From Sphingobium sp. (GTDB lineage: Bacteria > Pseudomonadota > Alphaproteobacteria > Sphingomonadales > Sphingomonadaceae), in the NCBI GenBank assembly GCA_020051025.1, contig JAGVJS010000092.1, forward strand, positions 1 to 5,737: 5,737 bases of DNA, given 5' to 3'. The translations under genes were made by a program, and so were the position numbers. Below the pieces are notes generated by a model, which was not told where the DNA came from, ran no database searches, and worked only from the letters and a program-made list of their open reading frames with translations. Of the stretch, positions 1-5,737 are shown one piece after another. Position 1 is the stretch's first letter; each line of letters begins with the position of its first letter.

Positions 1-2148
1 GGCGGCCAGCTTGCCCGCGTCGGACGCCAGCACTGCATTGGCGGCGGGGCCGGCGTAATGGACGCTGCCGCGCAGCGTCTGCGCGATGGAGCCATCGTCA
101 TTCATGACGGTCGCTTCCAGTGCATTGTCGCCGGGATTGAGGCCGATGCCGGACCATTTGGCGATGGCGACATCGCCATCCATATCGGTCGCGTCATAGG
201 CCAGCGCGCCAACCAGCACGCCGTTGAGGCGCAGCGCGACCTTCTGCCCGGCATGATGCTGGACGACGACGCGTGTGGAGGGCGAGCGGGGATTATAGCC
301 TGCGGTTGGAAACAGCAGCGCGATGCCGGCACCCTGCCCGGTGAACCATTCGCGATTTCCGGCGGCCTCGGCCGCATCGGGAGCGACCGGCAGAGCGTCG
401 ACTGTGCTGGCGACAGCAATGCCGGTCAGGCGCAACTGAAAATCGACACGCTTCAGCAGGCCGCCGTCGCTTTCCACGAAGCGGGAGACGGCGCTGCCGG
501 CCTGGCGGGTGTCGGCATCGCACGGCGACGGGGCATGGCTGGCGGGCAGGCTGGCACTGTCGATCTGTACGATATGGCGGCCGGGACGTACCGCTTCGAA
601 ATGGTATAGGCCGTCTTTGTCGGTGACGACATAATTGCCATCCTCCATCAGGATGCGGATGCCGGCTACGCCCTTGCGCCCGCTGGCCGGTGCGTTGCAG
701 TCGCCCTCGGTCACCCTGCCGGCGACGGTAAAACCGTCGGTGAAGAGCAGGGCGCCGATGCGGACCGATGCGGCAGCTTCGTTGCTGGTAGCACCGGCTG
801 AGCCAGACGCGAGCACGCGGTTGAGTGCCTCGCCGCGCGGCGCGCCGGGTGCGACGGAGACGACATAGCGCACTTCCGCCGTCTTGCCGGCAGGCAGGGT
901 CGGGACGGAGAAGTCGAGCGTGCGGCCGTCTGTCGCGATCAGCGGTTCATCCGCACCGCGGGTCGATCCTCGCTCATAGCGCAGGCCGGTGGGCAAAATG
1001 TCGGTCAGGTGGATGCTGTTGGCCTCCGCATCGGAGCGGTTGTCAACACGGACCAGATATTGAATGAAATCACCCGGCGAAGCTTCACGCACTGACGCCG
1101 TTTTGGTCAGCAGCAGGCGGGTATCGCCGATACGATCAAGCGGAATGTCTGCGATGAAGGGTTCGGGATCCTTGAGCGTAAAGATGCCACCGAAAGAAGC
1201 CTCATTCAGCATGAAACCATGATTTTGCGGGCCGCGCAGCTTCTCCAGATCCGCCCTGCTGCGGGCTGACGGGGCGCTGTAATGGGTCGGCGGGGTAACG
1301 CGCAGATGGTAGCGGCCCGGCGCGGTCAGCGGAAAACGGTAATTGCCTTGGGGAAATTTGTAGCTGCGGCCGCTGGCGTCGGTGGCGCTACCGCCGCTGA
1401 TCACGGTGGCGGGGTAGGCGCTTACACCATCGTCGCCGAAAACCTTGGCCGGCTGGTCGCTGTCGTCCAGCAAGGTGACGGTCGCGCCATCAACCAGCGC
1501 CCCGGTTTGGGAATCGAAGACATAACCAGTCGGGTCGATCAGGATCGAACTCGTCGAGCCGTAGCTATAATCGTCCTCGCTGAAGCTGAGCGTCAACTCT
1601 GCCCCGCGATCGAGCGTCGGGTCGCAGGGGGAAGATGAACCATCATCGCCCTTCGGTACGCCGCCGGCGAAAACGCCGGTGTCGGGACCGGTCTCCAGCA
1701 GCGGAATCGTGCTGGTCAGATATTGGGTATGGACGTTGATCCGCGCGATTTCGCGCGCATTGGGATCATGATTGCCGCCCGGATTGTCCAGCACCAGGAT
1801 TAATGGGACATGGGTGTCGATGGATTCGGCCGCCGGTGCGCGCGCAAGGTCGGCAGCGTCAATCGGGGCCGGGGTGAAACTGAGGGTGGGCGCCGTGTCG
1901 CATCGCATGCCTTGCAGGCTGTAACCGACCGGGAGCAGGCGAAAGCTCAACCGGGTCGGGCGCTTGCCGCGCTGTTCCACGTCGAAGATCACGGTATTGG
2001 AATCGACGCTGACCGGACCGGTCGGGGCCTGCCAGGTCAGCGTCGCGGTGTTGGTGATGCGCGTCTGCCCCTGCGCCACGACCGGAGTCGCGGCGACAAG
2101 GCCCATAAGGGCAGCCGTCAGGCTGACAGATGCGCGGATTTTGGGCAT
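1..2148 (-). CDS. Large exported DUF11 / carboxypeptidase-regulatory-like multidomain protein, 3' end beyond window
   Basis: The reading frame runs open from ATG at 2148 to the left edge, giving exactly 716 codons and no stop, so the C-terminus lies outside the window. The start follows AGGA at a 7-base spacing. Residues 1-25 form a signal peptide (basic MPKIR, hydrophobic core, cleavage near VVA/QGQ), so the product is exported. Residues 28-60 carry an 'ITNTATLTW...SNTVIFDV' module. About 204-285 is a carboxypeptidase-regulatory-like beta-sandwich (PTGYVFDSQTG...GRYHLRV). About 346-462 is a DUF11 domain (LTKTASVREASPGD...LTDILPTGLRYERGS). About 472-535 is a second regulatory-like/SdrD-B-like domain (VAGRVTEGDC...TDKDGLYHFEAVRPGRH). 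About 600-700 is a conserved-looking module (YNPRSPS...DNALEATV...GSVHYAGP). Cysteines are at 83, 175, 484 and 543. From memory of similar proteobacterial proteins, the missing part may be an outer-membrane beta-barrel. This is the last visible gene of the block. Its function is unknown; an envelope or surface role is inferred. Confidence 0.88.
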   Translation of the reverse strand, partial: MPKIRASVSLTAALMGLVAATPVVAQGQTRITNTATLTWQAPTGPVSVDSNTVIFDVEQRGKRPTRLSFRLLPVGYSLQGMRCDTAPTLSFTPAPIDAADLARAPAAESIDTHVPLILVLDNPGGNHDPNAREIARINVHTQYLTSTIPLLETGPDTGVFAGGVPKGDDGSSSPCDPTLDRGAELTLSFSEDDYSYGSTSSILIDPTGYVFDSQTGALVDGATVTLLDDSDQPAKVFGDDGVSAYPATVISGGSATDASGRSYKFPQGNYRFPLTAPGRYHLRVTPPTHYSAPSARSRADLEKLRGPQNHGFMLNEASFGGIFTLKDPEPFIADIPLDRIGDTRLLLTKTASVREASPGDFIQYLVRVDNRSDAEANSIHLTDILPTGLRYERGSTRGADEPLIATDGRTLDFSVPTLPAGKTAEVRYVVSVAPGAPRGEALNRVLASGSAGATSNEAAASVRIGALLFTDGFTVAGRVTEGDCNAPASGRKGVAGIRILMEDGNYVVTDKDGLYHFEAVRPGRHIVQIDSASLPASHAPSPCDADTRQAGSAVSRFVESDGGLLKRVDFQLRLTGIAVASTVDALPVAPDAAEAAGNREWFTGQGAGIALLFPTAGYNPRSPSTRVVVQHHAGQKVALRLNGVLVGALAYDATDMDGDVAIAKWSGIGLNPGDNALEATVMNDDGSIAQTLRGSVHYAGPAANAVLASDAGKLAA

Positions 2149-2214
2149 AGGTTTCCTGTCGACGCACGCGGGTCAAGGCGCACGGCGTTGGTTTTTTCCT
2201 TTGCTGTGGGGGAG

Positions 2215-3339
2215 TTAGTTGATCGTCACTTTGAAGGCGACGGCCACTGAGGCGAGGCCCGCAACGGTGCCGACATTGGCGGTCACGGTCTTGCTTCCGG
2301 CATTGTAATTGGCGGTATAGCCATCGGTTTCGGCCGAATCGTCGGCATCGTCGTCCTCTGACGTGCCCAGAAGGACGCAGGTGCCGCCTGGCAGACCGAT
2401 ACTGATCGAGCCCGGCACATAGGTCGTGTTCGTAGGAACGATGTCGGTCAATGCTACGCCGCTCGCGCCGGTCAATGCCGTGCCATTATGGACGAGCAGG
2501 CAATATTGCACCGTCGCGCCTGGCAGCGCCTTGGGATTGGCGACGTTGACGCCATCCGACAGGACGAGCGCGGACTTGGTGACGGTCAGTGCGACATTCT
2601 GGGTGCCGATGACATAGGCGGCATAGGCGCGGCCCTGACCGTTGCGGGCAACGTCGCCCAGATTGAGCAGGCCGTCGCTGTCGTCGTCGGCGAAGACGAT
2701 ATCGACCACATTGTCCGCGTTGCCGAGGCTGAGGTCGGTCGGAATCAGGATTGCGCCCTTGGTGCCCGATGCGCCGCCGGCCGCGGCGATGACGTGCAGC
2801 GAAACCTGCGCTTCACGGATGCCCACGGTCGAGGGGATGTTGCCGACAATGAACACGGCGACCGACGCTTCGGGCGCCATTTCGTCGATATAGGTCTGGG
2901 TATCAACATCCGCATCATAGACGCCATTGCCATTGCTATCGACGAAGACCTTCATCGACGAAATGTCGAAATCGTCGGTGCCGGTCAGGATGCCGACGGA
3001 CAAGGTGGTCTGGTCGGGATCGAGCCAGAAATCCTGGATACCGTTGGTGTGGTTCGTCACCTTGAACTTGGTAACGGCCGCCTGCTGGCTCAGATTGACC
3101 TGCGTAGCGCCGGTCTGGTCGGTAATGACGGTGAAATCGACCTTGCGGTCGACCACGAACTTGGCGGTGTTGGACGTGGTGGTCTGCGAAGCGCCATTGA
3201 CGGTATAGGTTACGGTGGCGGTGTTCGAGACTTCCGTGCCGGCGGCGGTGGCCGTCGATCCGGTTTGAGCATGCGCCGTGCCGGTCGCAACCATGGCGGC
3301 GCCGCCCAGCAGCATCAGCCGCAGAGAGCGAGACATCAT
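2215..3339 (-). CDS. Exported DUF11-domain protein with calcium-loop-like motifs, 374 aa
   Basis: I start this gene at ATG 3339. The frame can be extended to a GTG at 3396, but the extra 19 residues would sit in front of a clean signal peptide (MMSRSLRLMLLGGAAMVATG, cleavage near AHA/QTG), and AGGA lies 9 bases before 3339. It ends with TAA at 2215. Residues 35-66 carry 'GTEVSNTATVTYTVNG...TSNTAKFVVD', similar to the N-terminus of the large downstream protein. The middle (about 67-250) is an unrecognised beta-rich region with a DSNGNGVYDADVD loop at 134-146 and DDDSDGLLNLGD at 218-229; both resemble EF-hand/dockerin-like calcium loops. About 251-374 is a DUF11 domain (LTVTKSALVLSDG...LPGATVQYCLLVHN...LTDIVPTNTTYVPGS). 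It has two cysteines (280 and 321), possibly a disulfide, and an acidic stretch at 328-339. No membrane anchor is seen after the signal peptide. It is likely a periplasmic or surface structural protein; its partner and function are unknown. Confidence 0.88.
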   Translation of the reverse strand: MMSRSLRLMLLGGAAMVATGTAHAQTGSTATAAGTEVSNTATVTYTVNGASQTTTSNTAKFVVDRKVDFTVITDQTGATQVNLSQQAAVTKFKVTNHTNGIQDFWLDPDQTTLSVGILTGTDDFDISSMKVFVDSNGNGVYDADVDTQTYIDEMAPEASVAVFIVGNIPSTVGIREAQVSLHVIAAAGGASGTKGAILIPTDLSLGNADNVVDIVFADDDSDGLLNLGDVARNGQGRAYAAYVIGTQNVALTVTKSALVLSDGVNVANPKALPGATVQYCLLVHNGTALTGASGVALTDIVPTNTTYVPGSISIGLPGGTCVLLGTSEDDDADDSAETDGYTANYNAGSKTVTANVGTVAGLASVAVAFKVTIN

Positions 3340-3348
3340 TTTATGGGT

Positions 3349-3352
3349 TCCT
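3349..3352 (-). promoter_or_regulatory. Ribosome binding site deciding the start of the 374-aa gene
   Basis: AGGA on the minus strand, 9 bases before ATG 3339 (12 before the adjacent ATG 3336). It supports the start at the signal peptide over the upstream GTG at 3396, which overlaps the previous gene's TGA as GTGA. Confidence 0.6.
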
Positions 3353-3392
3353 GTTGCTTGAGGGTCATGCGCGCGAGCGCCCAGGGGAGCGA

Positions 3393-3866
3393 TCACTTGA
3401 GGACAGCCTTGAATGCGAACTGGCCCTGTCCTCCGGCAGGGACGGTCGCGATGCGCCAGCGAATATGGCGGACGTCATTGGAGGTGGCCGCGCGGCTGCC
3501 GCCACCGGCGGTGGTCACGCGCAACTGGGCGAGCGGACCAAAGGTCTTGCCGTCGACCGACAGGAGCGGCGCGGCCGATCCGGCACCGGGCGCGCGATAG
3601 GTGATCGCGCCGGGTACGGGATTGTCGAGGACGATGTCGGACAGCGGCTGGCCGCCGGTGTTGCGATAGGCGAGCACGAAGACGACATGATCGCCCGGTA
3701 CGGCGCGGGTGGCCGGCGCCAGCGTGGTGCTGACGGCGCCCGCCTTGTCGAGGGCGCGTTGTTCGACGAAAATCTTGGAGGCGACCTGCAACGGTCCCTG
3801 CGCAGCGACTGCCGGCGTGCCGACGGCCGCAGCGGCGATAAGAGCGGTAATCAATGTACGGGCCAT
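3393..3866 (-). CDS. Small exported DUF11-like protein, 157 aa
   Basis: ATG at 3866 follows AAGGA at 8 bases. Residues 1-22 are a signal peptide (MARTLITALIAAAAVGTPAVAA, cleavage near VAA/QGP). The mature chain of about 135 residues is essentially one DUF11-like immunoglobulin-type beta-sandwich: PGDHVVFVLAYRNTGGQPLSDIVLDNPVPGAITY (57-90, with the usual 'NTG...I..D.vP....Y' signature), then SVDGKTFGPL (103-112), DVRHIRWRI (131-139) and a closing GQGQFAFKAVL strand. It has no cysteines, no membrane segment and no cell-wall or lipoprotein anchor. It is the first gene of the DUF11 block; its TGA lies 53 bases before the next gene's ATG. A periplasmic accessory or subunit for the larger DUF11 proteins is an inference from gene order. 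The biochemical role is unknown. Confidence 0.88.
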   Translation of the reverse strand: MARTLITALIAAAAVGTPAVAAQGPLQVASKIFVEQRALDKAGAVSTTLAPATRAVPGDHVVFVLAYRNTGGQPLSDIVLDNPVPGAITYRAPGAGSAAPLLSVDGKTFGPLAQLRVTTAGGGSRAATSNDVRHIRWRIATVPAGGQGQFAFKAVLK

Positions 3867-3928
3867 GGGTTCAGTCCTTGCTTTGAGGCACTGGAACCCT
3901 TGGATGGTTTTGCGGCTAATGAACTCTT

Positions 3929-3982
3929 ACCGGCCGGTCCGCCATGGAGCGAAGTTCGACCATGGTCTAATGGTCATATGAC
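3929..3982. promoter_or_regulatory. Cluster of three perfect 10-bp palindromes upstream of the DUF11 block
   Basis: ACCGGCCGGT (3929-3938), GACCATGGTC (3958-3967) and GTCATATGAC (3973-3982) are each perfect inverted repeats. The last two have centres 15 bp apart, and ATGGTC recurs directly at 3962 and 3970. CCATGG also occurs twice (3942 and 3960), and CGAAGTTCG (3950-3958) is another short dyad. The cluster lies 63-116 bases upstream of the first DUF11 start, where operators would be expected. I see no convincing -35/-10 pair here, so regulation is inferred only from symmetry and position. Confidence 0.35.
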
Positions 3983-3998
3983 ATTCTTTGGCGGAAGC

Positions 3999-4038
3999 CG
4001 GCCTGTGCGGCGAGATGAGCCTATCATCCGACAGGCCG
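3999..4038 (-). terminator. Compound hairpin after the alcohol dehydrogenase gene, possible terminator
   Basis: CGGCCTGT (3999-4006) pairs with ACAGGCCG (4031-4038), an 8-bp GC-rich stem. Inside it, GATGA (4014-4018) pairs with TCATC (4024-4028) around a 5-base loop. It begins 9 bases past the dehydrogenase stop codon. No T-run follows on the minus strand, so an intrinsic terminator is only moderately supported; RNA 3'-end protection or a Rho-linked hairpin are alternatives. Confidence 0.4.
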
Positions 4039-4047
4039 CCCTTTAGT

Positions 4048-5151
4048 TCAGTCGAACAGCAGTACAGGCTTGATCGCTGTGCCGCTTTCTGAATCGTGGA
4101 AGGCTTGGTTGATCGCATCGAACGGATAGAAACGGATCAGGCGGTCGAAGGGAAATTGCCCGGCCTGGTGCAGTGCCACCAGTTGCGGAATGAAGCTTTT
4201 GGGATCGGCGTCCCCCTCCACGATGCCCCGGATCGTGCGGCCGCCGCTCATGATGTGCGAGACATCCGTCTGGAACAGCGTGCCGGGGGCCGCTGCGCCG
4301 ACGATGCCGCAGGTGCCGCGCAGCCCCAGCATTGCGATGCCCTGCTGGATGACGGCGGGCAGGCCGGTGCAGTCGATCGCGAAATCCACGCCGGCGGGGA
4401 TAGTGTCCAGCACCCGCGCGACCGGATCGTCAGTACCCCCGTTGATGGTCAGCGTGGCGCCCAGTTCTGCGGCAAGTGCGAGCCGGTCCGGGTTCAGGTC
4501 CACCGCGATGATCGAAGATGCGCCTGCGACCCTGGCCGCCATGATAGCGGAAAGCCCAACCGAACCCGCGCCCAGCACGACGACGCTCTGCCCCGGCTGG
4601 ACCCGTAGCGCATTCATGACTGCGCCGGCGCCGGTCAATATGCCGCAGCCGAGCGGTCCCGCGATGCGCAGGTCCAGGTCGCGGGGGACTACCACCGCAT
4701 TGCGGGCATGGCAGATGGTATGGGTCGCGAAGGAGGATTGGCCAAAGATATTGGCGAAGACCGGACTGCCATCCTCTGCGCGCAGCGCGGTGCTGCCATC
4801 GGGGCGGGTGCCGAAGAAGTTGCGCGGGAAGAAGTCGTGGCAATAGCTGCTGTGATCCGAACAGCAAGTTGGACAGGTGCCGCAGCTATTATAGCTCATC
4901 ACGACGGGATCGCCCGGCCGGATGTCGATCAGGCCTTCGCCTACCTGTTCGACGATGCCGGCGCCTTCATGGCCCAGCACCACCGGTTGGGGCACGGGCA
5001 CGCCCTGTTGCCACATGGTCGCATCGGTATGGCAGACCCCCGTGGCGACCAGACGGACCAGCAGTTCGCTGGCGCGGGGAGGCTCGATGGTCAGGGGACG
5101 GATGACCATCGGGCGGTCCGATGCTTCGACAATGGCGGCGCGAATATCCAT
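4048..5151 (-). CDS. Zinc-dependent medium-chain alcohol dehydrogenase (aryl/allylic-alcohol type), NAD-dependent
   Basis: A complete 367-residue protein, the usual length for the family. It should oxidise a primary alcohol to the aldehyde with NAD in the cytoplasm. Catalytic zinc ligands are visible: Cys40 (GVCHTD), His61-Glu62 (GHEGAG) and Cys169 (GPLGCGILTGAGA). The structural zinc loop has Cys90, Cys93, Cys96 and Cys104; Cys97 is an extra cysteine. The Rossmann fold shows GAGSVG at 194-199, and Asp218 at the end of the second strand (AVDLN) favours NAD over NADP. The GHEGAG and GCGILTGAGAV patterns and overall build match benzyl/aryl-alcohol and geraniol-type dehydrogenases. This is family knowledge; the actual substrate cannot be read from sequence. 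The start at 5151 is preceded by a purine-rich AGGAAGAGGA stretch ending 4 bases before ATG. It is divergent from a TonB-dependent receptor, which suggests a catabolic role for an imported compound. Confidence 0.95.
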   Translation of the reverse strand: MDIRAAIVEASDRPMVIRPLTIEPPRASELLVRLVATGVCHTDATMWQQGVPVPQPVVLGHEGAGIVEQVGEGLIDIRPGDPVVMSYNSCGTCPTCCSDHSSYCHDFFPRNFFGTRPDGSTALRAEDGSPVFANIFGQSSFATHTICHARNAVVVPRDLDLRIAGPLGCGILTGAGAVMNALRVQPGQSVVVLGAGSVGLSAIMAARVAGASSIIAVDLNPDRLALAAELGATLTINGGTDDPVARVLDTIPAGVDFAIDCTGLPAVIQQGIAMLGLRGTCGIVGAAAPGTLFQTDVSHIMSGGRTIRGIVEGDADPKSFIPQLVALHQAGQFPFDRLIRFYPFDAINQAFHDSESGTAIKPVLLFD

Positions 5152-5180
5152 ATGATCCTCTTCCTTCTGCTCATGTGCAT

Positions 5181-5198
5181 TTCATGGGACCGATATCA
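5181..5198 (+). promoter_or_regulatory. Repeated 18-bp element, dehydrogenase-proximal copy
   Basis: TTCATGGGACCGATATCA matches the copy at 5370-5387 at 16 of 18 positions. Its core reads TGGGA-CCGATA-TCAAA, a degenerate version of the CRP/FNR-like layout. It is centred about 41 bases upstream of the dehydrogenase ATG, so a bound protein could affect that gene's promoter or leader. The shared sequence is seen directly; operator function is inferred. Confidence 0.5.
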
Positions 5199-5369
5199 AA
5201 TCTCCTCATCGTGGCCAAGTCTGTGATTCGCGCCGACGGATTTTTCCACCGCCCTCTTTCGAAATGGAACGATAAAAAGCCAAAAACTGATGAAAATGGC
5301 GAAACTCTCTGGACTAAAGCCTTTATCATTTCCTGCCTGTAAGGGGATTGCCTTGTTCTGGCATGTTCG

Positions 5370-5389
5370 TTAATGTGACCGATATCACG
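5370..5389 (+). promoter_or_regulatory. CRP/FNR-like operator, receptor-proximal copy of the 18-bp element
   Basis: TGTGA (5374-5378), six bases CCGATA, then TCACG (5385-5389) gives 9 of 10 matches to the CRP-family half-site pattern TGTGA-N6-TCACA. Positions 5370-5387 repeat the element at 5181-5198. The centre is about 51 bases before the receptor ATG and overlaps the candidate -35 box, a position that would suit repression. Which regulator binds is not known. Confidence 0.5.
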
Positions 5390-5403
5390 AGCAAGCGGAT
5401 AAT
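5375..5403 (+). promoter_or_regulatory. Candidate sigma-70-type promoter of the TonB-dependent receptor
   Basis: GTGACC (5375-5380) and GATAAT (5398-5403) are separated by 17 bases. They match TTGACA at 4 of 6 and TATAAT at 5 of 6. Transcription would begin near 5410, leaving a leader of about 23 bases that contains the GGGAGGA ribosome site. This is the best pair I can find in the 281-base divergent gap; none was clear for the dehydrogenase. Confidence 0.4.
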
Positions 5404-5418
5404 AGATCCGGCAGTGTT

Positions 5419-5425
5419 GGGAGGA
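5419..5425 (+). promoter_or_regulatory. Strong ribosome binding site of the receptor gene
   Basis: GGGAGGA lies 7 bases before ATG 5433. The nearer ATG at 5425 overlaps this site and meets TGA after two codons, so 5433 is the start. Confidence 0.7.
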
Positions 5426-5432
5426 TGAATTG

Positions 5433-5737
5433 ATGCATCGCATTTTGGTGAATCGCTTCAAATATGGTCTGATGGGCGGCGGCGCGGCATTGTGCGCGCT
5501 GGTCATGCCGGCGATCGCGCAGGATAGCGTTCCGCAGGCAGGGCAGGCGGAGACTGAACAGCCCAATGTCGCCGATATCGTCGTCACCGGTTCGCGCATC
5601 GCCCGATCGGGCTTCAACGCGCCGACGCCGGTCACCGTGGTTGGCGAGGAGCGGCTGGCCCAGCGCGCCATCACCAATGTCGGCGATGCCCTCAACGAAC
5701 TTCCTTCCTTCCGTCCGCTGGTGACGCCGGCGACGCA
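5433..5737 (+). CDS. TonB-dependent outer-membrane receptor, N-terminal part, cut by window end
   Basis: 101 complete codons are visible, then two bases of the next. Residues 1-29 are a signal peptide (MHRILVNRFKYGL, hydrophobic stretch, cleavage near AIA/QDS). A short linker leads to the TonB-box region ADIVVTGSRIARSG (47-60). The plug domain then begins (APTPVTVVGEERLAQRAITNVGDALNELPSFRP, about 63-95). This arrangement is characteristic of sphingomonad TonB-dependent receptors, which usually run to 700-1000 residues with a 22-strand barrel; that barrel must lie to the right of the window. Such receptors import ligands across the outer membrane using TonB-ExbBD energy. The ligand is not readable here. 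The divergent alcohol dehydrogenase makes an organic carbon source more likely than iron, which is inference. Confidence 0.92.
   Translation, partial: MHRILVNRFKYGLMGGGAALCALVMPAIAQDSVPQAGQAETEQPNVADIVVTGSRIARSGFNAPTPVTVVGEERLAQRAITNVGDALNELPSFRPLVTPAT

Noticed and set aside
58..609. Plus-strand open frame of 183 codons at the left end
   Set aside because: Antisense to the large DUF11 protein, whose domain motifs are clear in the minus frame.
1859..2176. Minus-strand open frame of 105 codons overlapping the start of the large gene
   Set aside because: It is in another frame; the frame beginning at ATG 2148 gives a signal peptide and stays open to the window edge.
2488..3600. Long plus-strand open frame of 370 codons
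   Set aside because: It is antisense to the 374-residue DUF11 gene and part of the 157-residue gene. Its translation is rich in Gly, Arg and Asp without domains, and it has no signal peptide or family motif; GC-rich third positions commonly create such mirror frames.
3354..4046. Plus-strand open frame of 230 codons across the DUF11-block upstream region
   Set aside because: Mostly antisense to the 157-residue gene, with low-complexity Gly/Arg/Ala composition and no recognisable motif.
4096..4846. Plus-strand open frames of 170 and 218 codons over the dehydrogenase gene
   Set aside because: Both are antisense to a complete dehydrogenase with all catalytic residues, and neither shows a protein family signature.
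5315..5325. TAAAG-C-CTTTA dyad in the divergent gap
   Set aside because: Short, with a 1-base centre, in AT-rich sequence and not associated with a promoter or repeat; likely chance.
5171..5695. Minus-strand open frame of 174 codons upstream of the dehydrogenase
   Set aside because: It runs antisense through the receptor's signal peptide and TonB-box coding region, which are strongly supported, and then across the AT-richer control region. No family resemblance was seen.

Overview
The window is GC-rich and looks like chromosome from a sphingomonad (Sphingobium, Novosphingobium or Sphingomonas type) alphaproteobacterium. The pointers are a TonB-dependent receptor with a typical sphingomonad N-terminus (signal peptide, then a DIVVTGSRI TonB-box segment), a nearby zinc alcohol dehydrogenase, and a block of secreted DUF11-type proteins. 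The genus is inferred from style, not proven.

Layout. Positions 1-3866 hold three minus-strand genes that read like one operon, transcribed right to left. First comes a 157-residue exported DUF11-like protein (3866-3393). Next is a 374-residue exported protein with an N-terminal 'NTAT...SNT' module, calcium-loop-like acidic motifs and a C-terminal DUF11 domain (3339-2215). Last is a very large exported multidomain protein that starts at 2148 and is still open at the left edge, giving 716 visible residues. It has no stop codon in the window. Each gene has its own signal peptide and Shine-Dalgarno sequence, and the gaps are 53 and 66 bases. The 181-base gap upstream (3867-4047) holds three perfect 10-bp palindromes and a compound hairpin.

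Positions 4048-5151 (minus) encode a complete zinc-dependent medium-chain alcohol dehydrogenase of the aryl/allylic-alcohol type. Positions 5433-5737 (plus) are the first 101 codons of a TonB-dependent outer-membrane receptor, cut by the right edge. These two genes are divergent across a 281-base intergenic region. That region contains two copies of an 18-bp element (16 of 18 identical), one close to each start codon and exactly 189 bp apart. The receptor-proximal copy matches the CRP/FNR-type pattern TGTGA-N6-TCAC and overlaps the best candidate promoter.

How the genes may work together. The receptor and dehydrogenase look like a co-controlled uptake/oxidation pair for an unknown, probably aromatic or terpenoid, compound. 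The DUF11 block looks like an envelope or surface assembly unit whose function is unknown. I see no RNA genes, insertion sequences, CRISPR arrays or phage genes.
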